Origin: Betaproteobacteria bacterium
Lineage (GTDB): Bacteria > Pseudomonadota > Gammaproteobacteria > Burkholderiales > Burkholderiaceae_F
Length of the DNA: 64,000 nt
Assembly (NCBI GenBank): GCA_016861185.1
Contig: BOKW01000008.1
Span: forward strand, 124,001-188,000
Direction: 5' to 3'
Under the pieces are notes generated by a model. That model ran no database searches and was not told where the DNA came from. It was given only the letters and a program-made list of their open reading frames with translations. Shown here one piece after another: positions 17,422-25,931 of the stretch. Each line of letters begins with the position of its first letter. Position 1 is the stretch's first letter. The position numbers and the translations under genes are program-made.

Positions 17422-18842
17422 GGTTCGGAAGGGGGCGCGTCGCCGGGCCACAGCGGCAGCTCGACTGCGATCGCGCATCCCGCGTCGTCGGGGCCGGACT
17501 CGACGCGCATCGCGCCGCCCAGCCGCTGCGCAACCGAGCGCACGATCGCCAGCCCGAGCCCCGAGCCGGAGGCGGTGACGTTGCTGGCGCGGAAGAACCG
17601 CTCCCCGGCGCGCACCCGTTCGGCGGCCGGAATGCCGGGGCCGCTGTCGACGACGGAAAGCTCGGCGTACGAATCGCGCCGCGCGACATGTACGGTCACG
17701 TGCCCGCCCCTGGGCGTGTATTTCAGCGCGTTGTGCAGCAGGTTGCGCAAGGCCTCGCGCAGCAGACCGTCGTGCCCGCGCACGATCGGCGCGCCGTCGG
17801 CGGCTTCGAAACCGAGGTCGATGTCCTTGTCGCGCGCGTCGTTCCAGCTTTCGCGCGTCACTTCCTCGGCGAGCGCGTTCAGGTCGAGCGGACCCGGCTC
17901 GAACGCCGCGGTGTCGGCGCGGGCGAGGGCGAGCATCTGGTTGGTCCGATGCACGGTGTCGTCGAGCTGCAGCTTGATCGCCAGCAGGGCGTCCCGGACC
18001 CGTTGCGCGTCGCGCTCGCGCAGCGCGTAGGCCATCTGCGCCGACAGCGTGGCAAGCGGCGTGCGCAACTGGTGCGAGGCATCGTCGATGAAGCGTCGCC
18101 GCTGCTCGACGAGCTCGCGAATGCGCTGCACGTGATGATTGATCGCATCGACCAGCGGCGCGACCTCGCGTGGTGCGGCGGTCGCATCGATCGGCGCCAG
18201 GTCTTCCGGTGCGCGCGCCAGCACTTCGCGCCGCAGCCGCCGCAGCGGCTTCATCACCCAGTTGACGAGCAGTATCAGCAGCGCCGCGCCGACGGCGATC
18301 AGCAGCACGTCGCGGCGGATCGCTTCGATCACGAGTGCGCGCGTGAACTCGTTGCGCGAAGTGACGCTTTCGGCCACCTGGATCACGATCCGCTGCTCGC
18401 CGGTCGGCGCGCCTATCGGTTTGCCCAGCGGCCGCGTGTAGGTGGCGATGCGGACGCGCTCACCGAAGTACGTGGCGTCGCTGAAATGCGGACTGCCGCT
18501 CGCCGGCAGTGACTTCGGCCGCGGGAGGTCGGCGTTGCCGAGTTCGACCAGACCGTCCTCGGTTGCGATGCGGTAGTACACATTGCCTCCGGCCGTCAGT
18601 TCGAAGAATTCGAGCAGCCGGTAAGGAAGTTCGACGCCGATGCCGCCGCTGTCGGTCGAGATGTTGGCGTCGATCGCCTTGATCGCGCCGAACAGAGACC
18701 GATCGTACGCGGCGTTGGCGGCGTCGACCGCGGTGCGCCAAGTCAGCCAGATCTGGCCGGCGGCCACGAGCAGCATGGCCGGCAGCAGGATGACGAGAAG
18801 CGTGCGGCGCAGCCCGAGCCGATGCCGGAAGCCGGGCTTCAT
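17409..18842 (-). CDS. tctE: Sensor histidine kinase TctE-like
   Basis: The 477-residue inner-membrane kinase has an N-terminal membrane segment (about 13-35), a periplasmic sensor region (about 36-180) and a second membrane segment ('VLLIAVGAALLILLVNWVM'). A HAMP-like linker leads to the H-box 'FIDDASHQLRTPLATL' with the phospho-accepting His, then N-box 'LLREALRNLLHNALKYTP', G1 'VVDSGPGIP' and G2 'GSGLGLAIV'. It belongs to the TctE family, which senses extracellular tricarboxylate. It overlaps tctD by four bases (ATGA), so kinase and regulator are made together. An ATG at 18842 is chosen because upstream residues overlap tctD. Confidence 0.9.
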   Translation of the reverse strand: MKPGFRHRLGLRRTLLVILLPAMLLVAAGQIWLTWRTAVDAANAAYDRSLFGAIKAIDANISTDSGGIGVELPYRLLEFFELTAGGNVYYRIATEDGLVELGNADLPRPKSLPASGSPHFSDATYFGERVRIATYTRPLGKPIGAPTGEQRIVIQVAESVTSRNEFTRALVIEAIRRDVLLIAVGAALLILLVNWVMKPLRRLRREVLARAPEDLAPIDATAAPREVAPLVDAINHHVQRIRELVEQRRRFIDDASHQLRTPLATLSAQMAYALRERDAQRVRDALLAIKLQLDDTVHRTNQMLALARADTAAFEPGPLDLNALAEEVTRESWNDARDKDIDLGFEAADGAPIVRGHDGLLREALRNLLHNALKYTPRGGHVTVHVARRDSYAELSVVDSGPGIPAAERVRAGERFFRASNVTASGSGLGLAIVRSVAQRLGGAMRVESGPDDAGCAIAVELPLWPGDAPPSEPKAG

Positions 18843-19513
18843 CGGCGCGCCTGCGCCTCCAGCACGTAACCCAACCCGCGCAGCGTGACGATGCGCACGT
18901 CGCACGATTCGAGCCGCTTGCGCAGACGGTGGATCAACACCTCGATCGCCTCCGGCTGCACGTCGGCTTCGTCCGAGAACACGCGTTCGAGGATTTCGCG
19001 CTTCGACAACGGTTCGCCGCTGCGCTGGATCAGCGCGCGCAGAACCGCGTGTTCACGCGGCGACAGCGAAAGCGCCTGTTCGCCCAGCTTGAACTGGCGC
19101 GTCGCCGCGTCGTACGTGAGCGGGCCGCAAGCGAAGCGGGGATGGTCGCTGCCGCGCGCGCGCCGGATCAAAGCGATCAGCCGCGCCTCGAGTTCGGGCA
19201 CCTCGAACGGTTTGGCCAGGAAGTCGTCGGCGCCTTCGTGCAGCGTGCTGACACGCTCGATCAGCGAGTCGCGCGCGGTCAGGATCAGGATCGGCAGCCG
19301 TACGTCGGCGCGCCGCAGTTCCGCCAGCACGTCGTGTCCGTCGCGGTCCGGCAGCCCGAGGTCGAGGATCAGCGCGTCGTAACGCGTGGCGGAGAGGCAC
19401 TTGGCAACCAGCCGCGCCTCATGCACCCAGTCGACGACGAAGCCGCTTTGTGCCATCGCGCGCGTGAGCCACGTCGCGAACTCGGCTTCGTCTTCGACCA
19501 GCAGGATGCGCAT
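18839..19513 (-). CDS. tctD: OmpR-family response regulator TctD-like
   Basis: The 224-residue protein has a receiver domain (1-120: acidic pair Glu7-Asp8, phospho-acceptor Asp51 in 'LILDLGLPDRDG', Lys in 'DDFLAKPFEVPEL') and an OmpR/PhoB winged helix ('LSLSPREHAVLRALIQRSGEPLSKREILERVF', 'EVLIHRLRKRLES', 'IVTLRGLGYVLE'). Phosphorylated by TctE, it would activate the porin and tctC operons. Candidate binding sites are at 17406-17421 and 20751-20772. It starts 89 nt after the porin stop on the same strand. Confidence 0.92.
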   Translation of the reverse strand: MRILLVEDEAEFATWLTRAMAQSGFVVDWVHEARLVAKCLSATRYDALILDLGLPDRDGHDVLAELRRADVRLPILILTARDSLIERVSTLHEGADDFLAKPFEVPELEARLIALIRRARGSDHPRFACGPLTYDAATRQFKLGEQALSLSPREHAVLRALIQRSGEPLSKREILERVFSDEADVQPEAIEVLIHRLRKRLESCDVRIVTLRGLGYVLEAQARR

Positions 19514-19584
19514 GTGCCTGCGGACTCCCGTACAGCCGCATGGTAAATCCGCCCGGACGGCAGCGCGCCCGCAAGACCCTCCGC

Positions 19585-19603
19585 GGACCGGCGGCCCGCC
19601 GGT
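19585..19603 (-). terminator. Perfect 9-bp palindrome after the porin stop
   Basis: GACCGGCGG and CCGCCGGTC flank a single base directly after the porin stop codon on the minus strand. The stem could slow transcription between porin and tctD. No T-run follows, so intrinsic termination is doubtful. Confidence 0.3.
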
Positions 19604-20634
19604 CAGAACAGGTGACGCATGCCGACCACGTATTGGCGACGGTTGAAACCGGCGTTGGTCGCGATGGAGCCCTTGCCGTCGGCGTCCGATACGTACGCGT
19701 ACAGGTTGGTCCGCCTCGACAGCGCATGAAGGTAACCGGCCGCGAACACGCGCAGGTCGGCGTTGTCGGCGGTGCGGTCGTCGCGCTTCTGATACGAGGT
19801 CAGCAGCTTGCCGCTGGAGCCGACCGGTGCCGACAGGCCGAGAAGGTGGGAGCGCGAGTCCGCCGAGTTGGTCACCGTCGCGCCGGTGAACATGTCCTTC
19901 TCCGTGCCGAAGATCGCGTGCAGCTTGACGACGGCAAGGTCATAGGTGGCGCCGACCTGCACCATCTTCGCGGAGGGTGCTCCGGCCGCCGGATTGTGGA
20001 TCGCTTCATAGGTCAGGATCGCCAGCAGCGGGCCGGATGCGTAGCGAACACCCGAGGTCGTGACCCAGGGGTTGTTCGACCGGCCCGGGACTTCGACGCC
20101 GTCCAGTCGCGTTGCATATCCGGCATAGACCGTCGCCCCGGCGAGCTTCGGCGACGTGTAGATGATTGCGTTGTCGGTGCGACCGATGTCCGGCGGCGAG
20201 AAAGTCGACTGCATCCCGGCGTCGCCGAAGGCCGTGAGGAACGGATCTACGGCAGGCGTGATGTCGTTGCCCACCAGATCGATGCGCCCCAGGCGCACTT
20301 GTCCAAAGCCGCCCTCGATGCCCGCCCATGCCTGACGACCGAACAACCGGCCCCCCTGCGCCATCGTGCCGGTATCGGTGTTGAACCCGCTTTCGAGATT
20401 GAAGATAGCTTTGAGGCCATTGCCGAGATCCTCGGAACCGATCAGGCCCCAGCGACTGCCCGAGTGCACACCGGACACGACTGCGGTCGTGCTGCTTCCG
20501 AACTCCGGATCCTCCAGCCTCAAACCGATGTCGACACGCCCGTACAACGTGACGTTCGACGTCCCTTGTGCGCCTGCCGCCGCAGCAAGCGCGCCGAGAA
20601 GCAGGCCGCAAGCCAGGTGCTTCTTCCCCTTCAT
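19603..20634 (-). CDS. Gram-negative general porin (Bordetella/Burkholderia type)
   Basis: The 343-residue protein has a signal peptide ('KKHLACGLLLGALAAAAGAQG', cleavage near residue 22). The trimeric porin start is 'SNVTLYGRVDIGLRL', followed by 'SRWGLIGSEDLGNGLKAIFNLESGFNTDTG' and 'RLFGRQAWAGIEGGFGQVRLGR'. It ends in the 'GMRHLF' beta-strand whose C-terminal Phe is needed for BAM-dependent assembly. It forms a 16-stranded outer-membrane channel. Located directly upstream of tctDE and tctCBA, it probably admits the tricarboxylate, as OpdH does beside tct genes in Pseudomonas. The ATG at 20634 is set by the signal peptide. Confidence 0.93.
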   Translation of the reverse strand: MKGKKHLACGLLLGALAAAAGAQGTSNVTLYGRVDIGLRLEDPEFGSSTTAVVSGVHSGSRWGLIGSEDLGNGLKAIFNLESGFNTDTGTMAQGGRLFGRQAWAGIEGGFGQVRLGRIDLVGNDITPAVDPFLTAFGDAGMQSTFSPPDIGRTDNAIIYTSPKLAGATVYAGYATRLDGVEVPGRSNNPWVTTSGVRYASGPLLAILTYEAIHNPAAGAPSAKMVQVGATYDLAVVKLHAIFGTEKDMFTGATVTNSADSRSHLLGLSAPVGSSGKLLTSYQKRDDRTADNADLRVFAAGYLHALSRRTNLYAYVSDADGKGSIATNAGFNRRQYVVGMRHLF

Positions 20635-20750
20635 TCGATTGTCTCCCCTCGGAACGGTTGACTTCCTCCGCACACCGACCGCCGAACGATCGGTCACCCG
20701 GGCCGGCGCCACGGTCGGCGGCCGAACCCGCGGCGGACCGTACGCGGCGA

Positions 20751-20772
20751 CGGCTTTCAGCCGGCTTTCAGC
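20751..20772. promoter_or_regulatory. Tandem 11-bp repeat upstream of the porin, candidate TctD operator
   Basis: CGGCTTTCAGC occurs twice in tandem (20751-20761 and 20762-20772), about 120 nt upstream of the porin start. The 16-bp core 20754-20769 is identical to the site upstream of tctC. One-helical-turn direct repeats are typical for OmpR-family response regulators. The rest of the 407-bp stretch 20635-21041 shows no gene. Confidence 0.5.
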
Positions 20773-21041
20773 GGCCCCGAGACGCGCCGAAGGATGTGCG
20801 TGCGGCCGTTTCGCCCTGCGCAGGCCACGAATCGGCACGCCGAGGTCCTGCTTGCTTCACGACGAAGCCGGATGCAGCGTTTCGCGGCGCCAGGGCGAAT
20901 CACCCGCACAGACCCGAGGGCCGGCGGCGTTGGCAGTCGCTTCGGGCGAGAGGCGGCGGCCGTGGTGGTCGCGTAGGCGGACGGTCTTGCGATGCTGAGC
21001 GCGGGGGACTGGGTCGCGCGCTTACGGCCGGCACCGAATCG

Positions 21042-21947
21042 TCAATCGAGGACCGCTTCGCCGCGCAGCACCTGCACGCAGCCGCCGCCCACGGCGGCGC
21101 GGATGCCGTCGGTGGCGCGGCGCGCCGACGCGAGCAGCAGGCTCGGCCGGCCCATCTCGACGCCTTGCGCGATCTCGAAGCGCGCTTCGTTCTCGCGGCC
21201 GAGCGAAAGCAGGAACGCGGCGAGCGCGGCGTTGGCGCTGCCCGTGGCCGGATCCTCGATGGTGCCCGACAGCGGCGCGAACACGCGCGCGCGCAGCCGA
21301 GTCGACGCGCCGCCGTCGACGCGAGCGTACAGATGCAGCGACAGGCGATCGGGCGGCTCGTCGAGGCTCTGCGCGAGGCGGCGGAACGCGGCGAGATCGG
21401 GCGCCGCGCGCGTCAGCGCGTCGCCGGTGACCTCGACGAAGCAGAACGGCAGGCCGACCGACGCGATGCGCGGCGGATGCGCGCGCAGCACGAGGTCGCC
21501 CGGTGCGAGCCCCGCGCAGGCGGCGACCGCTTCGACCGGCAGGTCGGTGCCGATTGAAAGCGGCCGCGGCGCCGCGATGTGCGCGCCGGCGATCCCGCCG
21601 CGCGCATCGCGTTCGATGCGGACTTCGACCAGTCCGGCGATTTCTTCGAAGCGCAGCACGTCGCCGTCGCCGCGCCCCAGCGCCGCCAGCACGCAGCCGG
21701 TGCCGACGTTCGGATGCCCGGCGAACGGCATCTCCGACGTGCGGTTGAAGATGCGCACGCGCGCGGTGTTCGCCGGATCGGCCGGCGGCAGCACGAAGGT
21801 GGTTTCGCTGTAGTTCATCTCGGCCGCGAGCGACTGCATCTCGCGGTCGGTCAGTCCCTGCGCATCCGTGAACACCGCGAGCGGATTGCCGCCGAAGCGG
21901 GTGTCGGTGAAGACGTCGACGGTCACGTAGGGAAAGCGGCGGGTCAT
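21042..21947 (-). CDS. PhzF family isomerase/epimerase-like protein
   Basis: The 301-residue protein has the PhzF double hotdog-like fold: 'VDVFTDTRFGGNPLAVF', the catalytic Glu48 in 'EMNYSETTFVLP', 'EMPFAGHPNVGTGCVL' and 'TIEDPATGSANAALAAFL'. PhzF in phenazine synthesis isomerises DHHA, but most homologues have unknown substrates, and no other phenazine gene is here. It overlaps the EamA transporter gene upstream by four bases (ATGA), which in turn overlaps the aminotransferase gene. The three are one operon, so a small amino-acid-derived substrate is plausible. Confidence 0.9.
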   Translation of the reverse strand: MTRRFPYVTVDVFTDTRFGGNPLAVFTDAQGLTDREMQSLAAEMNYSETTFVLPPADPANTARVRIFNRTSEMPFAGHPNVGTGCVLAALGRGDGDVLRFEEIAGLVEVRIERDARGGIAGAHIAAPRPLSIGTDLPVEAVAACAGLAPGDLVLRAHPPRIASVGLPFCFVEVTGDALTRAAPDLAAFRRLAQSLDEPPDRLSLHLYARVDGGASTRLRARVFAPLSGTIEDPATGSANAALAAFLLSLGRENEARFEIAQGVEMGRPSLLLASARRATDGIRAAVGGGCVQVLRGEAVLD

Positions 21948-22849
21948 GCGTTTCTCCTCTGCCCGGTGCGGCCGATCGCGATCGTCGCGACGACGGCCGC
22001 GGCAAACAACCACGTCACCGGCTCGACGCGCTCGCTGAACAGCAGCGCGGCAAAGCCGATCGTGAAGAACGCCTGCAACAACTGCACCTGGCCGACGCGC
22101 GCGATGCCGCCGAGCGCCATGCCGTTGTACCAGGCGAAGAAGCCGATCAACTGCGAGATCAGCGTCACGTAGCCGAATGCGGCCCACGCGGCGGCGCCCG
22201 CGTGCGGCGGCGCGTTCCATACGAGCGCCAGCGTGATCGGCGCGGTGACCGGCAGCGCGACCGCGAGCGCCCACAGGATCACCGCAATACCGCCGAGCCG
22301 CGCCGACAGCCGCCCGCCCGCGACATAGCCCACGGCGCCGATCGCGACCGCCGCCAGCATCGCCGCCTCGCCGAAGCCGAAGGCATGCGCCTCACCGCCG
22401 CGCAGCGCGAACGCGATCACCAGCGCCGAGCCGATCGCCGCACAGAGCCAGAAGCGGCGCGAGTGGCGCTCGCCGAACCAGAGAGCGGCGAGCAGCGCCG
22501 TCGCGAACGGCACCGCGCCGTTGATGATCGCGCCGTGGTTGGCGGGGATGTGCTTCATCGCGAGCGACGACATCAGCGGAAAGCCGATCACCACACCGAC
22601 CGAGGCCCACAGCACGAGGGGCCAGTCCGCGCGCGCGGGGCGCCGCACGCCGCTGGCGACGATGACGAGCGCCGAGATGGCGCCGGCGATCGACATGCGG
22701 CCGAACGCGAGGAACCACGGGTCCAGTTCCGCGACCGCGTAGCGCGTCATCGGCAGCGTCAGGCTGAACGCGATCACGCCGAGCAGGCCGAGAAAGAGGC
22801 CGAGCCCCACGCGCGGCCGCGCGTCGATCGCGTGCACCGCCGTGCTCAT
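21944..22849 (-). CDS. EamA-type drug/metabolite transporter
   Basis: The 301-residue protein has ten predicted membrane helices arranged as two EamA repeats. The first runs from 'GLFLGLLGVIAFSLTLPMTRYAVAELDPWFLAFGRM' and the second from 'AMLAAVAIGAVGYVAGGRLSARLGG'. Members of the DMT superfamily export amino acids and metabolites. It sits between the aminotransferase and PhzF genes with four-base overlaps on both sides, which suggests export of a product or toxic intermediate of that pathway. Specificity cannot be read from sequence. Confidence 0.88.
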   Translation of the reverse strand: MSTAVHAIDARPRVGLGLFLGLLGVIAFSLTLPMTRYAVAELDPWFLAFGRMSIAGAISALVIVASGVRRPARADWPLVLWASVGVVIGFPLMSSLAMKHIPANHGAIINGAVPFATALLAALWFGERHSRRFWLCAAIGSALVIAFALRGGEAHAFGFGEAAMLAAVAIGAVGYVAGGRLSARLGGIAVILWALAVALPVTAPITLALVWNAPPHAGAAAWAAFGYVTLISQLIGFFAWYNGMALGGIARVGQVQLLQAFFTIGFAALLFSERVEPVTWLFAAAVVATIAIGRTGQRRNA

Positions 22850-24060
22850 GCCTTGACGGCGTCCGCCACGCGTTCGCGCAGCAGCTCGCCGAGGATCGCG
22901 ACGCCCGCGCGGATGCGCTCGGGCGGCACCGTCACGAAGGACAGCCGCAGCGTGTTCGCGCGCGGCGCGTTCGCGTAGAAGGCCGCGCCCGGGACGAAGG
23001 CGACGTTGCGCGCGATCGCCGCGTCGAGCAGCCGCGTGGCGTCGACGCCGGCGGGAAGCTCGACCCAGACGAACATGCCGCCGTCGGGTTGCGTCCAGCG
23101 CGCTTCGCGCGGGAAGTTCGCGCGCAGCGCTTCGAGCATGACCTCGCACTGCGCGGCGTAGCGCGCGCGGATCTGCGGCAGGTGCGACTCGAGCAGCCCG
23201 CTCGTCACGACGTGCGCGGCGGCGCGCTGCGCGAGCGTCGAGGTGTGCAGGTCGGTCGCCTGCTTCAGCCGCACGAGGACGTCGATGAACGCCTGCGGCG
23301 CAATCACGAAACCGAGCCGCAGCCCCGGCGACAGGATTTTCGAGAACGAACCGAGGCGGATGGTTCGCTCGGGCGCGAACAGCCGCAGTCCCGGCGGCGG
23401 TGCCTGCCGGTACCACAGTTCGCCGTACGGATCATCTTCGACCAGCCACAGGTCGAGCGCACGCGCCTTGTCCGCGAGTGCAGCGCGCCGCTCGCGCGAC
23501 AGCGTGCGTCCGGTCGGGTTCTGGAAGTTCGGCATCACGTAGGCGAAGCGCGCGTCGCGCGCAGCCGCGGCGTCGATCGCAGCGGGCTGCAGCCCTTCGG
23601 CGTCGATCGGCAGTTCGCGGAACTTCGGCTGGAACAGCGCGAAGGCCTGCAGCGCGCCGAGATAGGTCGGCGACTCGACCAGCACCGTGCTGCCCGTGTC
23701 GATCAGGGCCTTGCCGATCAGGTCGAGCCCCTGCTGCGAGCCGGCGACGATCAGCACCTGTTCGGGCGAAGTCGGAATGCCTTTCGCCGTCTCGCGCGCC
23801 GCGACCCACGCGCGCAGCGCGTCGTCGCCCTCGGTCGCGCTGTACTGAAGCGCGGCGGGACCCGCGGCCTGCAGCACGGCGCCGAACGCCTCCCGCAGCG
23901 CGTCGACCGGGAACGTCGCGGGCGACGGCAGTCCGCCGGCGAACGAGATCACCTCCGGCCGCTGCGTGACTTTCAGGATCTCGCGAATGATCGAGCTCCT
24001 CGCATCGGCGGCGCGCATGGCGAGGCGGGGAAGGGCGGATGTGAACGTGGATGAGTTCAT
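22846..24060 (-). CDS. PLP-dependent class I/II aminotransferase (2-aminoadipate/LysN type)
   Basis: The 404-residue fold-type I aminotransferase has the opening 'SSIIREILKVTQRPEVISFAGGLPSPATFP' of the LysN/aminoadipate family. It also has 'GSQQGLDLIGKALIDTGSTVLVESPTYLGAL', the Asn/Asp pair 'NPTGRTLSRERR' and 'VEDDPYGELWY', and the PLP lysine in 'GSFSKILSPGLRLGF'. It would transfer amino groups between an amino acid and 2-oxoglutarate. The ATG at 24060 has a weak ribosome site; an internal ATG at 24018 ('MRAADARSS') is an alternative. It is the first gene of an operon with EamA and phzF-like genes. Confidence 0.88.
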   Translation of the reverse strand: MNSSTFTSALPRLAMRAADARSSIIREILKVTQRPEVISFAGGLPSPATFPVDALREAFGAVLQAAGPAALQYSATEGDDALRAWVAARETAKGIPTSPEQVLIVAGSQQGLDLIGKALIDTGSTVLVESPTYLGALQAFALFQPKFRELPIDAEGLQPAAIDAAAARDARFAYVMPNFQNPTGRTLSRERRAALADKARALDLWLVEDDPYGELWYRQAPPPGLRLFAPERTIRLGSFSKILSPGLRLGFVIAPQAFIDVLVRLKQATDLHTSTLAQRAAAHVVTSGLLESHLPQIRARYAAQCEVMLEALRANFPREARWTQPDGGMFVWVELPAGVDATRLLDAAIARNVAFVPGAAFYANAPRANTLRLSFVTVPPERIRAGVAILGELLRERVADAVKA

Positions 24061-24065
24061 GCGAA

Positions 24066-24168
24066 GGATTGAGGATCGAGGATTGAGTCGGATTGCGGAT
24101 TGCGGATCGCGCTGAGACGCCTACTGAGGGCGGCCGACGCCCGACGCCCGACGCCCGACGGCCGACGG
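24066..24168. repeat. Low-complexity tandem repeats between aminotransferase and LysE genes
   Basis: Two simple arrays lie side by side. 24066-24108 is built of GGATTG/GGATCG hexamers, and 24134-24168 is five 7-bp units (three CCGACGC, then two CCGACGG). The hexamer motif also appears as CAATCCGCAATCCG just before the mdlB start near 43652-43666. They fill the gap between genes and are not coding. Confidence 0.6.
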
Positions 24169-24171
24169 AGA

Positions 24172-24771
24172 TCACGCCACCCCCATCCACACCGCGGTCG
24201 CCGCGAGCGCGGCGCCCATCGACACGTTGAAGTTGCGCAGCCGGCCGCCGTGCGCGAGCCAGCGCCGCAGCGCCGCGCCGACCCACGCCCACAGCACGAG
24301 GCTCGCCGCGCACGCAATCGAAAAGACGACGCAGACGATCGCGGCGCGCTGCCACGGCCGGTCGGTCGCGAGCCACGCGGCGGCGGTCGCGACCGAGAGC
24401 ATCCACGCCTTCGGATTCAGGTACTGGAACAGCGCGGACTGCCAGAAGGCGAGCGGCAGTTTGAACGGCCCGCCGGCGCCCCCGCCGTCGCGCGAGCGCG
24501 CGAGCCCCCACGCGAGCCATAGCAGGTACGCGATGCCAAGCCACTTGAGCAGCGTCGACAGCGCGGGCGAGGCGACGATCAGCGCCGCGACGCCGCCGGC
24601 CGCTGCGAGCAGCATCGTCGAAAAGCCGAAAGGCACGCCGGCGATGTGCGGCAGCGCCGCCGCGAAGCCGTGGTTCGCGCCGGTCGCGGTCGCGATCGCG
24701 TTGTTCGGCCCCGGGGTGAACGAGCCGACCAGCGCGAAGACGACGAGCGCGAGCAACTGGTCCGGGTTCAT
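24172..24771 (-). CDS. LysE/RhtB family amino-acid exporter
   Basis: The 199-residue protein has six predicted membrane helices and the LysE hallmark 'GSFTPGPNNAIATATGANHGF' (residues 16-36). The second conserved stretch 'LLKWLGIAYLLWLAWGLAR' and 'FQYLNPKAWMLSVATAAAW' follow. It exports amino acids or homoserine-like compounds through the inner membrane. It overlaps the threonine-dehydratase-like gene by four bases, implying that it works with that enzyme on a shared substrate. Confidence 0.9.
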   Translation of the reverse strand: MNPDQLLALVVFALVGSFTPGPNNAIATATGANHGFAAALPHIAGVPFGFSTMLLAAAGGVAALIVASPALSTLLKWLGIAYLLWLAWGLARSRDGGGAGGPFKLPLAFWQSALFQYLNPKAWMLSVATAAAWLATDRPWQRAAIVCVVFSIACAASLVLWAWVGAALRRWLAHGGRLRNFNVSMGAALAATAVWMGVA

Positions 24772-25733
24772 GTCTCTGCGCCTGCGAGCACGCGCGCGAA
24801 CACGTCGGCGTCGACGTTGCCGCCGGTGAGCGTCAGCCCGACCTTGCGTCCGGCGAGCGATTCGCGCTGCTGCAGCGCTGCCGCGAGCGCAGCCGCGCCG
24901 GCGCCTTCGGCCGTGTTGTGCGTCGTCGTGAACAGCAGCCGCATCGCGTCGGCCACCTCCGCATCGGTCACCTGCACGATGCCGTCGACGTGCGCGAGGA
25001 TGATGTCGAGCGATTCCGGATCCGGCACGCGGCAGGCGAGCCCGTCGGCGAGTCTCGTCGTCACCGGCGCCTCGATCGGGCGGCGCGCCGCGAACGACAG
25101 CGCATAGCACGGCGCGTGCGCGGAGACGACGCCGACGATGCGTGTGCGCAAGCCGAGCGCATTGCGCGCGGCCACGCAGGCGTTGATGCCCGAGCCCTGA
25201 CCGACCGGCACGTAGACGACGTCGAGTTTGGGTGCCGCGCCGAAGAACTCCATCCAGTACGTCGCCACGCCGCGCACGAGATCGGCGTGATACGAGGGAA
25301 CGTAGTGCAGCCCGTGGGCACGCGCGTAGCGGTCGGCTTCCTCGCGCGCGGCCTGGAAGTCGTCGCCGTGCTCGATCAGCGTAGCGCCGAGCGCGCGCAT
25401 CGCGGCGTTCTTCTCGCGGCTGTTGCCGTGGGGAACGAAGATCATCGCCGCCAGCCCGTGCCGGCGCGCGGCGAAGCCGATCGACTGCCCGTGATTGCCG
25501 CGCGTGGCGGCGACCACGCCGCGGCAATCCGACGCGCGCCGCTTCAGCCCGTCGAAGTAGACGAGCCCGCCGCGCACTTTAAACGCGCCGACCGGCTGGT
25601 GATTCTCGTGCTTGACCCACACCTCGGCGCGCAGCAGCTCGCACAGTTGCGGCCACGCGTATTGCGGCGTGGCCGGCATCGCGGCGTAGACGATGCGGGC
25701 GGCGTCTTCGATGGCGTTGCGGTCGGGCAGCAT
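24768..25733 (-). CDS. Threonine dehydratase-like PLP enzyme (fold type II)
   Basis: The 321-residue protein has the fold-type II PLP lysine Lys52 in 'HQPVGAFKVRGGLVYF', the substrate loop 'ATRGNHGQSIGFAARRHGL', the phosphate-binding region 'VPVGQGSGINACVAARNALG' and the C-terminal 'TLTGGNVDADVF'. It lacks the regulatory ACT domain of biosynthetic IlvA, so it is of catabolic type. The family also contains hydroxyectoine-utilisation EutB and serine/threo-hydroxyaspartate dehydratases. It is co-transcribed with a LysE exporter, and its promoter region is shared with the divergent GNAT-MocR operon. Confidence 0.87.
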   Translation of the reverse strand: MLPDRNAIEDAARIVYAAMPATPQYAWPQLCELLRAEVWVKHENHQPVGAFKVRGGLVYFDGLKRRASDCRGVVAATRGNHGQSIGFAARRHGLAAMIFVPHGNSREKNAAMRALGATLIEHGDDFQAAREEADRYARAHGLHYVPSYHADLVRGVATYWMEFFGAAPKLDVVYVPVGQGSGINACVAARNALGLRTRIVGVVSAHAPCYALSFAARRPIEAPVTTRLADGLACRVPDPESLDIILAHVDGIVQVTDAEVADAMRLLFTTTHNTAEGAGAAALAAALQQRESLAGRKVGLTLTGGNVDADVFARVLAGAET

Positions 25734-25736
25734 GCC

Positions 25737-25795
25737 AAATCCCCCTCAGTCCCCCTTGACGAAAGGGGGAGGACGACGGACGCACCTTGGGTGCG
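25737..25795. repeat. Composite palindromic repeat (G/C-block element plus CGCACC hairpin)
   Basis: The element starts AAATCCCCCTCAGTCCCCCT and returns as AAAGGGGGA, forming one hairpin. After a short spacer comes a second hairpin CGCACC-TTG-GGTGCG (25781-25795). The same two-hairpin arrangement recurs at 31942-32001. It lies just upstream of the threonine-dehydratase-like gene and is not coding. It belongs to a dispersed intergenic family seen several times in this window. Confidence 0.75.
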
Positions 25796-25824
25796 TAGTG
25801 ATGTGGAGCGCGGTGCGATCGGGC

Positions 25825-25865
25825 TTGCACTTTACCCGCAACGACCAGTACAGTGCCAGTACAGT
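25825..25865 (+). promoter_or_regulatory. Promoter with MocR-type direct-repeat operator
   Basis: CCAGTACAGT occurs twice (25845-25854 and 25856-25865) with an 11-bp period. The reverse complement ACTGTACTGG resembles direct-repeat sites described for GntR/MocR regulators. A possible -35 TTGCAC (25825-25830) and -10 TACAGT (25849-25854, 18-bp spacer) overlap the repeats. This would let MocR repress its own GNAT-mocR operon and perhaps the divergent dehydratase-lysE genes. No experiment is implied. Confidence 0.55.
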
Positions 25866-25931
25866 TCGACGGTTAATCGCGGCCACTGGCCTGCTTCAGC
25901 GGGCAGGACAGTCGGATCGCCGGAGATGCGG

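Noticed and set aside
21042..21947. Phenazine biosynthesis locus
   Set aside because: Only a PhzF-like gene occurs. The other phz genes are absent, and PhzF homologues are widespread in other roles.
24134..24168. Possible CRISPR-like array
   Set aside because: Units are 7 bp in direct tandem without spacers. No cas gene is present.
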